A DNA stretch of 64,000 nucleotides, from contig NC_089323.1 of the NCBI RefSeq assembly GCF_036669915.1, positions 18,154,587-18,218,586 on the forward strand, read 5' to 3'. Made by a program: the position numbers and the translations under genes. This document shows, piece after piece, positions 22,501-33,296 of the stretch. The notes under the pieces are model-generated. The model saw nothing but the letters and a program-made list of their open reading frames with translations. It was not told the origin of the DNA and did not search any database. The stretch is from Pocillopora verrucosa. Lineage: Eukaryota > Cnidaria > Anthozoa > Scleractinia > Pocilloporidae. Within the stretch, counting starts at the first letter, position 1; every line of letters begins with the position of its first letter.

Positions 22501-25500
22501 GCCAGTTGCCTATTGATTGTTGAGAGGCCGCCTTTGCCGGAGCCCCACTCCTCAGCTAACAGCAGAACAGTAATTTCATTGGTTGAGGCTATATTCTCTT
22601 TTCCTAAGATCGTAGATGGATGGTCAATTAGAAGATAAAAAGATATTTAAAAAGAAATAAATTGCTAGCTAGCATGCGTGTAAAGATTCCTTCTAGTTGG
22701 ACACTAAGCAACATAGATCTATCAGAATGGTATTGAATCGACTGTTGATCGTCCCTGCATGATTTAACCTTTCTAGTTTCTTAAATGGTATAGATAATGG
22801 AATGAAGATCTCGGTCTGCTGGTATTGGCTCATATGCTTCTCTGATTTTCCTCCATCCAAAGAGCCAGTAATTCAAATATTTAATGTAATATTCTACCTG
22901 ATGAAACTTAAGGGGAAATAAGAGTTTAAGATGTATGATGGTACACAAAAGTGAAAACAAAACAAAATAAACCTGTTTCCTCCTGACTGTTATTTTTCCC
23001 CGAAGCCTAAAAAAAAAGAAAGCAATTCCAGTTAGTTACCAACAAATGCTTCTATCTATCTACCTGCAATTCGTCGGCCAATTGAAATCAATTAGGCCTC
23101 CGGTAAATTTCTAGTGAATTTCACTTTTGTCATATGGATGTTGTAAGAGAGCGTTACATGTACGAAAATCCCATTTTTTAAATCCGAAGAACGGTCCTAT
23201 GTCGGGCGTTAAAATCTTCGCACTTAAATCGCTTCACGAAGGTCTTTCTCGTTATAACAAAGAAATTATGCTTTCTTGTATGGTATATAAAAACAATGAG
23301 CTACCTGGACCCATCTCTCAAATTTTTCCTCAGGGAGACGCTTCCTGGCCTGTTGGCAAAAAAAGGCAATGTGCCTTTTCAAGGGAATATAGTGGGCGCA
23401 GTCTTCGTGATGACAATTTCTCTTGTCGTGCCAGATACATTTTCGGGTCTTTAAGTTGACCATTCCTGCGCAAAGTCTGCATTGCACACTGAGATCCCAG
23501 GAAACAGAATGTAACCAGTGACAAGTTGCACACACCGCTTTCAAACTCCTTTCCAAACAACTAAAAAAACCATTTTATAAAAATTTTGAATTATACATTT
23601 AAGTATCAATCAATGCACAAAAAATTATTTTTAGGTGTAGCTTAAGACCTCAAAATAGGCGGGAACGATGTCAAGGATACTAGACCAGGAAAGGGGTATT
23701 AGTGAATGTAAATGATCAATGAAATAATTGTTAGCCTAGCTCAACTTGTAAGGAGAATGGCGTTCATTTGAGTTGAAACTGAGAAAGCAAATGGGAAAGC
23801 AGTCTTACCAATAAATCTCTGAGTAAAGTCCTGGATCACTGTATTGTGTGCTGTCTTCAGACCAAACTTGCACCTGTATGACACTTTTGAAGCACTTCAA
23901 CTCCAAGAAGTTCACGCCATCTAAGATGAAGCATGCTGTGTCGGCGTTTATTTGCAGCTGCTCAAAGGAACTTTTCTTCGCAGCCCATGCTCCGATAAGC
24001 ATAGCCAATCTGGAGAACAAGCCAATCGGTACGAACTTGGTTCCAAAGATTAGATAAATCGGTGGTGACGTTGAAGAGCCATTCTTACTCGGGATGACTT
24101 CATTTTCTCCCGTCGCTCTTTGAATCATGCATGGAACGAGGTAAATGGGGTTCTTTTCCTTCCTCGGACAGTGGAAAAGAAGATTGTAATGTTTCATGAG
24201 AGAAACCAATGCTTCCTCAATATCTTTTACTTCCCACTCTGTACAGGTGCGATGTAAAAGTTTTTGGTGTAGGATTCCTGTCTCTCGAAGCTCCTTCCGT
24301 AAGTTTCGAAATTCTATCTTATCCTCTTCTTCCGGTGGCAAACTTAATAGCTTGCACAGTCTACCTATGAGCCACTGTGGATCCAGTACCACCAAGCCAT
24401 CTTGTTTAGAAGCATTCTCGTGATAGATTATCGACCGACGATCGCAAAGGAAGAGCAAGATCTGGTCAATTTCATTCAAATCTTGAGTTTGGCAAACTTT
24501 CTTCGTGAAGACCTCTTTGGTAGTGTAGTACTTAATTCCCTTCTTTGCTTCTTCTTGGATCTTTCTTTCTATGTCAAACCATTTTTGGGGAATCTTCTTC
24601 ATAGCATGCGGCAGCTTGTTGGCTTCATCTAATATTCGCCGACGCAATTTGGCAACTTGTGGGTCTTCTTGGCCAGGTACATTGAGTGTGTTGTCCAAGA
24701 CGAAGTTTCCTTTGATCTGATCGCCCAGCTCAATTTTGCGGAATCTGTCCAAAAGTGCATCCATGATACTCCTGGGGTTTCCATTAACACAGTCCGCATG
24801 AGTACCCACAAGTAAGACAGGAGGAAGAATTTCATCAGCTGCAGAATATCTCATGGAATTCAATATGTCCATCCACCTCATAATACAGTCAAGATTGGAA
24901 TCTTCGTTCTCTGAATTCGTTGCTGACCCGTTCTCGTTGTCTTTTACCGTTGCCTGGTCAAACAGTCCTTTTGACAAATCAAACACCAGGACGTACACTG
25001 CGTCTGGGGTCATGAACATAGGATGTATGGCACGATAGGCACCTTGGCCAGATAATTCCCATACTACTAGTTCTATTTCAGGGGAATTACTTCGAGCGCC
25101 ATCGACCTCATCTTCCAGTGAGATACTCTCAATTGCGTCGATTCCATTAGTTTGAGAGGACACTTCAGTAAAAAAGAAAACGAACGAATTTCTTAACAAG
25201 AACGGATAAAGTCATTGTGCACTCGTCACTGCTTCTAAACAAAGTTGTAAAGAGTTCTCCTTAAATTATCATTAAGGCTCTATTCAATTTTTCCTGAAAA
25301 TTGCGTGCTATGCGTTAAATTATCGTACCTCCAGTTTTTTTATATTATTTTACGATGATGAAATGAAACAAACCTGGTCGAGCGTTTTCACGATTGGCTG
25401 AGTTCCTCCAGGCTTTATCATGAGTAGCATTTTTGATAACCTCGCTCATAAGTATGCCATTCACACTGCGCTCGTTCTCTTCAAACTTTTCGCCTCTCAG

Positions 25501-26522
25501 TGCTTTTGCAACACTTGTTTTTCCAACTTGACCTTCACCAATCAATATTACCTTGACTCGGTTGTCAAGTGTTTCACCTGATGTCAAAGCTCCTCGGTAA
25601 GCTGTTACGGCTTGGTTGCCTCTTGCCAAAATGTAGGTGGGAAGCAGATCTATAGACGGGAAATTAAGGTGTGTTACTTATTAGCTCAGTAGTGTTCGAT
25701 GTTGCTGAAAATTTGCTTTCGTTCTTGAATAAGATACTCGCTTGATTTTCTCTGAAGTCAAATTGCAGCGAAGAAAATTGAAAAGCAAGACGTGTGTTGC
25801 ACTCACCTTTCTGTATGTAGCAAGTTTTAACCGCCAGATCCCGCCTGTTCAGGGGTGATTCGCCCAACAGTGCAGCCAGTTTTTCATAAGTTTGGTTCTT
25901 CAGTAGATGCCTGGGTATGATCATTCCATCAGTGAAATCTTTAGCGTTGTCTATGGAGTCCCCACTATTGTATCCTGGATCATCATCGTTTACTCTCAAT
26001 AACTCAAATAACTTCTTCTTTTCATCAGGATTGCTACTTATTTCTCTGACTATCCAGTCAATGTCTCCTTCTGTCGGTTTTCCTTCTTTCAGCAAACATT
26101 TTATATCTGTGGATCACACGGACTACTGTGAGTTAAACATTTTTGTGGCTTTTCATGTTAAGCGTTTACTTTTTTATGATGATTGCAATAACGCTATATT
26201 CGGGAATCCCTGGCAAACCAATTATTGCTCAAAGGTCATTGCCAGAGTGGAAAGGACAAAATACTAATTCCTGTGACCTCTAAAATTTATTTTCATAACA
26301 TAGAAAGACAAATTCCAGTCCTCGTTGCACTTGTTTCCTTCGCTGCCTTCTCTTAACTGTCGACAATCTCAGCATTGCCTTTGTCAAACTATCATTGACA
26401 CTACTTTTACAGTGACTAACGAGTCATGCAGCGTAAACAGGCGAGAAAAGAGCCTTACCGATTTCATCCTCATCTTGGACAAAATGATTTTCCTCTCGTT
26501 CCTGGGTCTCAGAGAAGTCCAT
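19577..26522 (-). CDS. Roc-COR GTPase / Cys-His-rich / glycosyltransferase family 4-type fusion protein
   Basis: Minus-strand exons: 26522-26459, 26106-25807, 25649-25374, 25162-23809, 23560-23305, 23006-22973 (34-nt microexon), 22603-21416, 21069-20917, 20512-20370, 19624-19577; 3,816 nt, about 1,271 aa, every phase compatible. Residues 22-121 are helical, type unassigned (death-fold possible). Residues 150-400 are a Roc GTPase: P-loop GEGQVGKTS (159-167), WELSGQG in place of DxGGQ (248-254), and VGTHAD. COR follows to about 640. Residues 665-750 hold CATC, CRLC, CIWHDKRNCHHEDC and FFC, a likely zinc module. Residues 762-1157 are a GT-B glycosyltransferase with GKGGLSTINRQLA at the start and an EX7E motif (EGFGLTALE). 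The last 110 residues are hydrophilic. It is probably a STAND-like signalling or immune protein; substrate unknown. The exon at 21416 ends in TTG|GTAAGT rather than at the in-frame stop just beyond it. The last exon is the least certain. Confidence 0.8.
22973..23006 (-). other. 34-nt microexon of the Roc-COR/GT gene
   Basis: The minus strand reads a T-rich acceptor ending in AG, then 34 nt encoding ASGKNNSQEET, then a GTTTAT donor. It enters in phase 0 and leaves in phase 1, matching its neighbours. It links the Cys/His module to the glycosyltransferase, so skipping it would shift the frame and remove the transferase. Confidence 0.65.
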
Positions 26523-28342
26523 ATTCTGCTTTAGGGGCTCTGGCGGAAATAAGTTGAATAAAAACATTAAACAGTTTCGACTTCCAGCCTGAGGAATAAA
26601 AGTGATCCATGAACAACATAACCGTTCAACCTCTGATTAAGACGTCGTTTTTTTATTCATTCCACGATACGAGTCAATATCCTTGCAAAAAATCTGCAAA
26701 TTACCTTTGGCGGTGCTTCTCGGAAAATGGGCAAGGTTGACTGATTATCATAAAGTTATTTGGGCGTGTGGTCAAAATTGCTATGCGGATCATGACAAGC
26801 ATTCCAAACGATGCTCATTCGAAATCTTAAATCGTTTGAGAGCTCCAACAAATCTATATGGCAGTCTCTCACTTTTTACCGGTTAGATGTTATCATGTTA
26901 ATCATAACTCATATTCTACTATTAGATTGTCTGCGCTTCGTATGCGGTTATGGAATTACAATACATTCAAGAGCTTAGTTTGCAATGCAGATGTTCAAGT
27001 GCTTTACTTGGTAGTTAAGTTAGGTTACAAAATTGCTGCACAGCTTCAATGTGTTATCATTTGAACTGATTTCGCATCAAATTTTCGCTATTCAAACTAC
27101 GGAGTTATTTATCTGTCACAGTCCGCGTGTGACCTCCACTTCACTTGGGTTGATGAAATTCTGCCAACGTAATGTAAGACTTGAAGACTTGAAAAACAAG
27201 TTTCAGAAAACGTGATACTTAGGTAGCTCATTACACAGTAATCGGCCAGAAAGGAACTTTTCAAATAAAGCCAAAACGTTCAAAACCTTGCCGACTGACG
27301 CGTGATTTTGCACTGAGAAATCAAAGTACCGTGACAGTAAACCTTGAAATTACAATAAACGGAATGAATAGTTGTGATTTACTTCGAAACTGGTGTAAAT
27401 GTTTCTTTTCAAGCTAGAGATGCAAATTCGATTCCCGGGTTGATACACGCGCATGCGATAAACACCAAACCAAATAGGATCTTTTCTTTCTTTATTCCTT
27501 TTCCTATTCCTTGGGGCGTTATTAGATCGAAGCGGTCAACTGAAATAATATTGTTTAGAAATCACTTAAGTATTGTGATCATAGCTTAAGAATAATCTCC
27601 CTTTTGGAAACGAGCACGTGGCAATTAAAGGAACCAAAAGAAAGGTAAAAACGAGCGATAAATTTCGCTTTGAGTAACGAATACGAGTTAGATAACATAA
27701 TCACAAAACAAGTTATTGCTCACCAACATTCGCGGGTCTTGATCACTTTATCGAGGATTACAGTTTAACTTGTCTTCTATTCAAAAACGATCTTGATCAC
27801 ACAGGGTCTTATCTTGAACTGAAACGCTAACTATAATTTTCTGTCTAAAAAGAACTAATCACGGGGACGTCAACCCTAACCAAAAAATATTTCGCAGCTT
27901 TTCTCGGAAGCGGTAACACTTAGCTTCAACGGAAGCAGTTACAACTAGATTCATGTTTGGTTACCTTTGTTCAAGCCCTCCAGCGAACGTTTTACAAATC
28001 GTCTCACAGTCGATTGTTGCGCTGCTCTCTCAACAAATGCGTAGTAAACTATTTGAATGAAAGTAGTTGTGTACCAGCTTTTAACAGAACTGGAATCCTG
28101 GCCTCCAAGAGTCAGATTTCTCCTTCGACGTGGATATCAGGTTAGGGGACTACCCCACTTTCGATATTGGTCAAGGAGCATTTACCCTGCCTTCTTATCG
28201 GTAAAGGCGGACAAAATTGCTTTCTGCTCCCAAATTGTAAAGTTTTTTTTTTCCGTTCTTTCTGAGAAACTTCAACTATATTTAAATCCATCATGTTAGT
28301 TGAGTTGCGCGAAGACGAACAAAAGGGTCAGTCGCGCCTTCT
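26515..28342. repeat. Tandem duplication of the upstream region of the Roc-COR/GT gene, unit 1
   Basis: This unit starts at the ATG region of the minus-strand gene and extends upstream. It matches 28343-29634 in the same orientation over most of its length, including the start-codon context, a block starting TCGACTTCCAGC and the distal GTCAGTCGCGCC end. It holds about 540 bp (27,400-27,950) missing from unit 2. It probably contains the promoter and 5' untranslated region. Confidence 0.75.
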
Positions 28343-29634
28343 CAGTAAAGTCCATATTCCACTTGGGGGTCTCTGACGGAAATAAGTTGAATAAAAACAC
28401 TAAACATTTTCGACTTCCAGCTCGCGGAATAAAAGTGATTCATGAACAGAATGACCGTTAAACCTCTGACTGTAAAGTAGTTTTTGACTCATTCTACGAT
28501 ACGAGTTAATATTATAGCAACAAATCTCCGAATGACCTTTTGCGGTGCTTCTCGGAAAATGGACAAGGTCGGTTGACTGTTTATCATAGAGCTATTTGGG
28601 CATGTAAACAAAATTGTTATACAGATATCATGACAAGCATTCTAAACGATGTTCATTCGAAATCATAAATCGTTTGAGGGCTCTAATAGATCTATATGAT
28701 AGTCTCTCACTTTTCACCAGTTAGATGTTATCATATCAATAAATGCCAAGGCAGTTCTTATAAACACTCTTATAAAAACCCGTTGTTTGCGCTTCGTATG
28801 AGGTTATAGAATTACAATACATTCAAGAGCTTAGTTTGCAATGTAGATGTTCAAGTGCTTTACTTGATAGTTAAGTCAGATTATAAAATTGCTGCACAGC
28901 TTCAGTGTGTTATCATTTGAACTGATTTCGCAACAAATTTTCGCTATTCAAACTACGGAGTTATTTGTCTGTCACAGTCCGCGTGTGACCTCCACTTCAC
29001 TTGGTTTGATGAAATTCAGCCAACGTAATGTAAGACTTGAAGACTAGAAATACAAGTTTCAGAAAACGTGATACTTAGATAGCTCATTACACAGTAATCG
29101 GCCAGAAAGGAACTTTTCAAATAGAGCCAAAACGTTCAAAACCTCGCCGACTGACGCATGATTTTGCACTGAGAAATCAAAGTACCGTGACAGTAAACCT
29201 CGTGTAAATTACAACAGCCGGAACGAATAATTATGATTTATTTCGAGACTGAATTAATGTTTTGTTACCTTTGCTCAAGCCCTCCAGCGAACGTTTCACA
29301 AATCCTCTCGCAGTCGATTGTTGCGTTGCTCTCTCAATAAGTGCGTAGTATACTGTTTGAATGCAAGTAGTAAAGTGTGCATCAGTTAAAATAGTCCTAG
29401 CCTCCAAGAGTCAAATTTCACCTTCAATGTGGATATCAGGTTCGGGGATTACCCTACTCTCAATATTGGTCAAAGAGCATTTGCTCTGCCTTCTTATTGG
29501 TCAAGGCGGACAAAGTTGCTTTCTACTCCCAGTTAGTAAACATATTTTTTCCCGTTCTTTTCTGAGAAACGTAAACTATATTTAAATACGTCATGTCAGT
29601 TGAGTTACGCGAAGTCGAACAAACGAGTCAGTCG
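28343..29634. repeat. Tandem duplication of the upstream region of the Roc-COR/GT gene, unit 2
   Basis: Direct copy of 26515-28342. The minus strand retains an ATG with the same first residues (MDF.E) as the functional first exon, but the copy stops at the tandem junction and has no splice donor, so the coding part is an orphan. The promoter part may still work as an alternative upstream start. Confidence 0.72.
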
Positions 29635-29931
29635 CGCCCGTGACATCGATTAAGCCCGCAGACCATTTCAACTGAAACTCTCACCAACGAAATTTAAAGC
29701 TGGGCAAAAAGTCAACATTAGTTTTTAATGAACACAGGGTATACGACCTGAAAACAAAACTAAAAACTACTCTCGAGCGCATTGTTATGGTAATTTTCCC
29801 AAATCAAAAGTAATCTCGTGTCTCTGTCTGAACTATTTCCGGTAATATAACCTTCTGTTATTTTTTTGGTTTCGATTCTCAGAAATCGTATTCGAATGAA
29901 GCTTATGAGATGAATGAAAACCTTTGCATCA

Positions 29932-30242
29932 ATTGCTGGTTTTCACGTGACGTCACTAAATTTCAGACTTCAGAACTATTGATCCTCCTGAGATTTTACT
30001 TTCATGATGTATTAGAGCAGCTAAAAACTAATATTCAGACAAATTTTCACTCCAAATGGGTTCTTGGTTTAGTGATAGACTACTCTTGAATTTCTAAGCT
30101 TTTGCGTGACGTGGCCTTTACATGACGAGCGAGAGAGCTGTTATGTTGGTTTAAAAGGTGACTTATTTAGGGAAATTCAGCTATCTGAACAGTTCTTGTA
30201 TTAGAATAAAGTATTATTGTTACGTTTATGAGTTCTTAGAGA

Positions 30243-30287
<45 letters not shown>

Positions 30288-30288
30288 G

Positions 30289-30320
<32 letters not shown>

Positions 30321-30492
30321 AGGTGGGCACCAGCATGGCGGCTCCATACAAATCTCTATAAATTTGGGAAAAACGTTTCTCCTCATATCTTCCGTAAGAA
30401 AAATTGCTGTGACATGAATCTTGGCGAGAGTCTTTACATATCTAGCTTCTTTCTATTTCCAGATTCTAGACTAAATCGATTGAACGGTTTTT

Positions 30493-30537
<45 letters not shown>

Positions 30538-30542
30538 GCAAT
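29932..30542. mobile_element. MITE-like element with ATTGCTGGTTTTCA terminal inverted repeats
   Basis: The left end ATTGCTGGTTTTCACGTGAC is mirrored at the right by GTGACACTGAAAACCAGCAAT. Inside is a strong 20-bp-arm hairpin (30,299-30,342). About 610 bp, with no coding frame. Confidence 0.65.
30299..30342. repeat. Near-perfect palindrome
   Basis: GCCGCCATGTTGGTGCCCA is mirrored by TGGGCACCAGCATGGCGGC with a loop of only a few bases, one mismatch in each arm. GC-rich against an AT-rich background. Confidence 0.75.
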
Positions 30543-30834
30543 AACGACACTTTTCGGAGCTTGTAGCGCGTAATATAAACTGCTAATGAGTTATCTGAGC
30601 CATAGCAAAACAGACTCCATTCTGTAGGTATTTCCCCGTCCACAATTTCGATCTAAGTATGAAGGGGGGGGGGGGTAGGGGATATTTACCTTTCACACCC
30701 TAGAGGCTGGGAGTGGAGATGGGAGAACTTCCGGTTTTAAAATCGTAGATATATTCTCTCATTTGCTTTGAATGTCGATATCGGACAAGTAAAGTATGCA
30801 TGTCTATTGTATGAAAGAGTGCTCGATTCGGTTT

Positions 30835-31105
30835 AACCCTTAAACCCGTAAGAGTGACCAGCATCTAATTTCTCCTTACAGAATCATCAATGAATCAATC
30901 ATTAAGATCACAAGAATAATGAGTGACCAGCATCTAATTTCTCCTCACAGAATCATCAACGAATCAATCATTAAGATCACAAGAATGACCAACAAGTACG
31001 GGAGCCCTTGATTGTTAAGCAAAATCTCCTTGTCAGCACCTAAGGAAATTTATAGAAAACAGTATGGAGAATATACACACTGATCTTAGGGTGTAAAGAG
31101 TTAAG
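30835..31105 (+). mobile_element. Family B short interspersed element, copy 3, with internal 72-bp duplication
   Basis: The segment GAGTGACCAGCATCTAATTT occurs twice (about 30,850 and 30,922), so the left part of the element is tandemly doubled. The right end keeps GAATATACACACTGATCTT. Confidence 0.65.
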
Positions 31106-33277
31106 AGAAAAATGGCATAGCACGTTTATACTGTTCTGTACGTCATTGAACAAACACTTTGGTATTAGGGAACTACTGAACTTACTCAACTGGTTGAGGA
31201 ATCTGACCACGATTAATTAGACAATAGGACTTTAAGAGTCAGAAATTAACGTCTCTTAACAGATTAATTGCTACGATTTCAAGTTACTCGAAAGAAAGCC
31301 TCTTCCGTCATTTCGCAGAAATTTCGTGACCATATGCAAAATACACCCGATTAGTTATGCACATAACGTCACCTGGTCAAGGCCATCAACCGGGAGAGAC
31401 TGGAAGCTAATGATAAAGGAAAATAAGCTGAGACAGACCCGTACCAACTGTTTTAAAGCTGGTAAAGTATACCATACGCTTTAAGAGACAAATCGCAGGG
31501 GTAAGTCAGTTTTACTGCCTCCACCTGTATACGTACTCAATGAAAAAGAAAACCTGTAGCACAAGTAGAGGAAAGGCGATACTTTTTGTTTGTTTGTTAA
31601 GCCCATTGTGCGGGTTATTCGAAAGCGAAGCAGTGCGTTCCCTTTTTGTTTGGAATAGATACGTAGTTGAAAATAGAAAGTAATTTCGTGGGTAAATTAC
31701 AATTGACCCTCTCATAGAAGCAGCACTGAGTAAGGAATAAATTGATTCACTTTTCCCGGGTTTCAGATGAAACGAAAAATACGTTTGAATCTCGTTCCTT
31801 TTCACGCAGCATGGATAGTGAGCTGTGGAAAGCCGGAAGTGATAGTGTTGCAACTATTCGTTTAACAAACATCTGTTCATGTTCCATCTGCGACAAAAAA
31901 GCAAAATTTAATCCTATAATTCATTTTTATTCTCTTAAACGTTTAAGGAAAAAAAAACCTTTAAAGAGTTTGAACCTCAGTCAACTGTAAATTAAACCCG
32001 CCATCGCCAGCGAAGGCAGTCGCATAGCATGTTTTGCTATTAGTGATTTTTCAAAGTCTTCAGTATAAATCTCTCAAAAACGTAAACGAGAGGGTATATA
32101 TTTTCAGGGAGGCAAGATTTCTGATATAACTTCGAATATGAGTGATAGTTTTCTTAATTACTTTAGGGGCCTTTCCTCTGGCATCGACTGACGAAACGTC
32201 ATTAAATTGATTATTATAAATATTCATTTTCGGTTTTTATGGGCTCCTGATTGCTTAGGTAATATCAAGTGGTAAACTGACATTAACTTCCTCTAATTTA
32301 TAGAAATTCTCTTTGCTTTAATAGCCGAGAGGTCACCAGTTTGCGATTTGTGTGAGAATTATTTTTGTGAAGGTTACCTTTGATATGCTTGCGAAGGAAA
32401 AACATTTGTTTGTTAAAGGACAGGGTCACTCTTAAATTTGAATATCTTTTGTAACCACCAATAAATAGTTTACACTAAGCCGCGTTAGCTACCGTTTTTT
32501 TAGCATCAAAAATTGCTGTGATCCAAATGAAAATCCACTTCAAAGTAGCCAAAGCGCGCCGCCATTTTGAGTAGCTAATTAGCTTAGATATGACGTCAAT
32601 TCGTCCGACTATTCATTACCACTCGCTTGTTTCGACTGTTTATCTTTCGATCGAGGTCATGGCCGCTGTTACACGGAATCTTTTCAAGCTAAAACGAGCT
32701 CTAAGTGCGGAAGAAAACGATGACTGAGAAGGTAAAACGAGTAGTCCACTAGAAACTACGATACCGAAACCAGATTTGGAAAGCAAGACGGAGAATACAA
32801 ATAACAAATAAATGTACGAAAGATCGTCGACCAAAAGGCAGTCACCATAGATAAAATACTTTCTCTGCACTTTCTATCCTTATTACCCTTCACTAATGAA
32901 AAGCTAAGGTTTCAAAATAACATGGAAGGGAAAGGAGAAGGAATTAACAAGTAGGAAGACAAACCTTGCAAGATTCCTAATAAAATAAAAGCTTCTTAGA
33001 GGTATAAAATACTTCCGTGGTTTTTTCTTTAAAGAAACACTGCGTTCGTTTTAAAATGAACGGTTAAATCTAAGTTTCTAAGATACCTGCTGGTTGTCTC
33101 TTGAGAGAGTTTATCCTTTCTTCCTCAGCACACTTTTTGCTATTTACACCTTAAGAAATTCTGGCGTGATTTCCAATCACGGAGGCTTGAATTGTAAAAG
33201 ACCGGATGGAATGCCATCCAATGGAAAGAACTGGATATCAAAATACGTTTTATGCAGATGAGTATAGCTCTCACATT

Positions 33278-33296
33278 TACCGTTTCAGATACCACC
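33278..33296 (+). promoter_or_regulatory. 3' splice acceptor and start-site context of the TPR-CHAT gene
   Basis: A pyrimidine-rich tract ending in GTTTCAG at 33288 directly precedes ATACCACCATGG. It implies that a 5' untranslated exon is spliced here, which would exclude the ATG at 33252 and set 33297 as the start. A possible donor lies near 32,730 (GAGAAG|GTAAAA). Confidence 0.45.

Larger units (their letters stand above)
29635..33277. other. Intergenic between divergent Roc-COR/GT and TPR-CHAT genes
   Basis: Apart from the MITE at 29,932, a family B copy and low-complexity AT sequence, nothing coding is supported. GC-rich NGCCGCCATTTTG at about 32,560 resembles a YY1-type initiator site and could mark a transcription start for the TPR-CHAT gene; this is weak. 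Confidence 0.4.

Noticed and set aside
31512..31990. Overlapping open frames on both strands
   Set aside because: Low complexity, no splice context linking them to other exons, no recognisable motif.
33252..33296. Upstream start codon for the TPR-CHAT protein
   Set aside because: In frame, but the interval contains a pyrimidine tract and AG acceptor directly before a strong Kozak ATG at 33297; the extra 15 residues look like translated intron.
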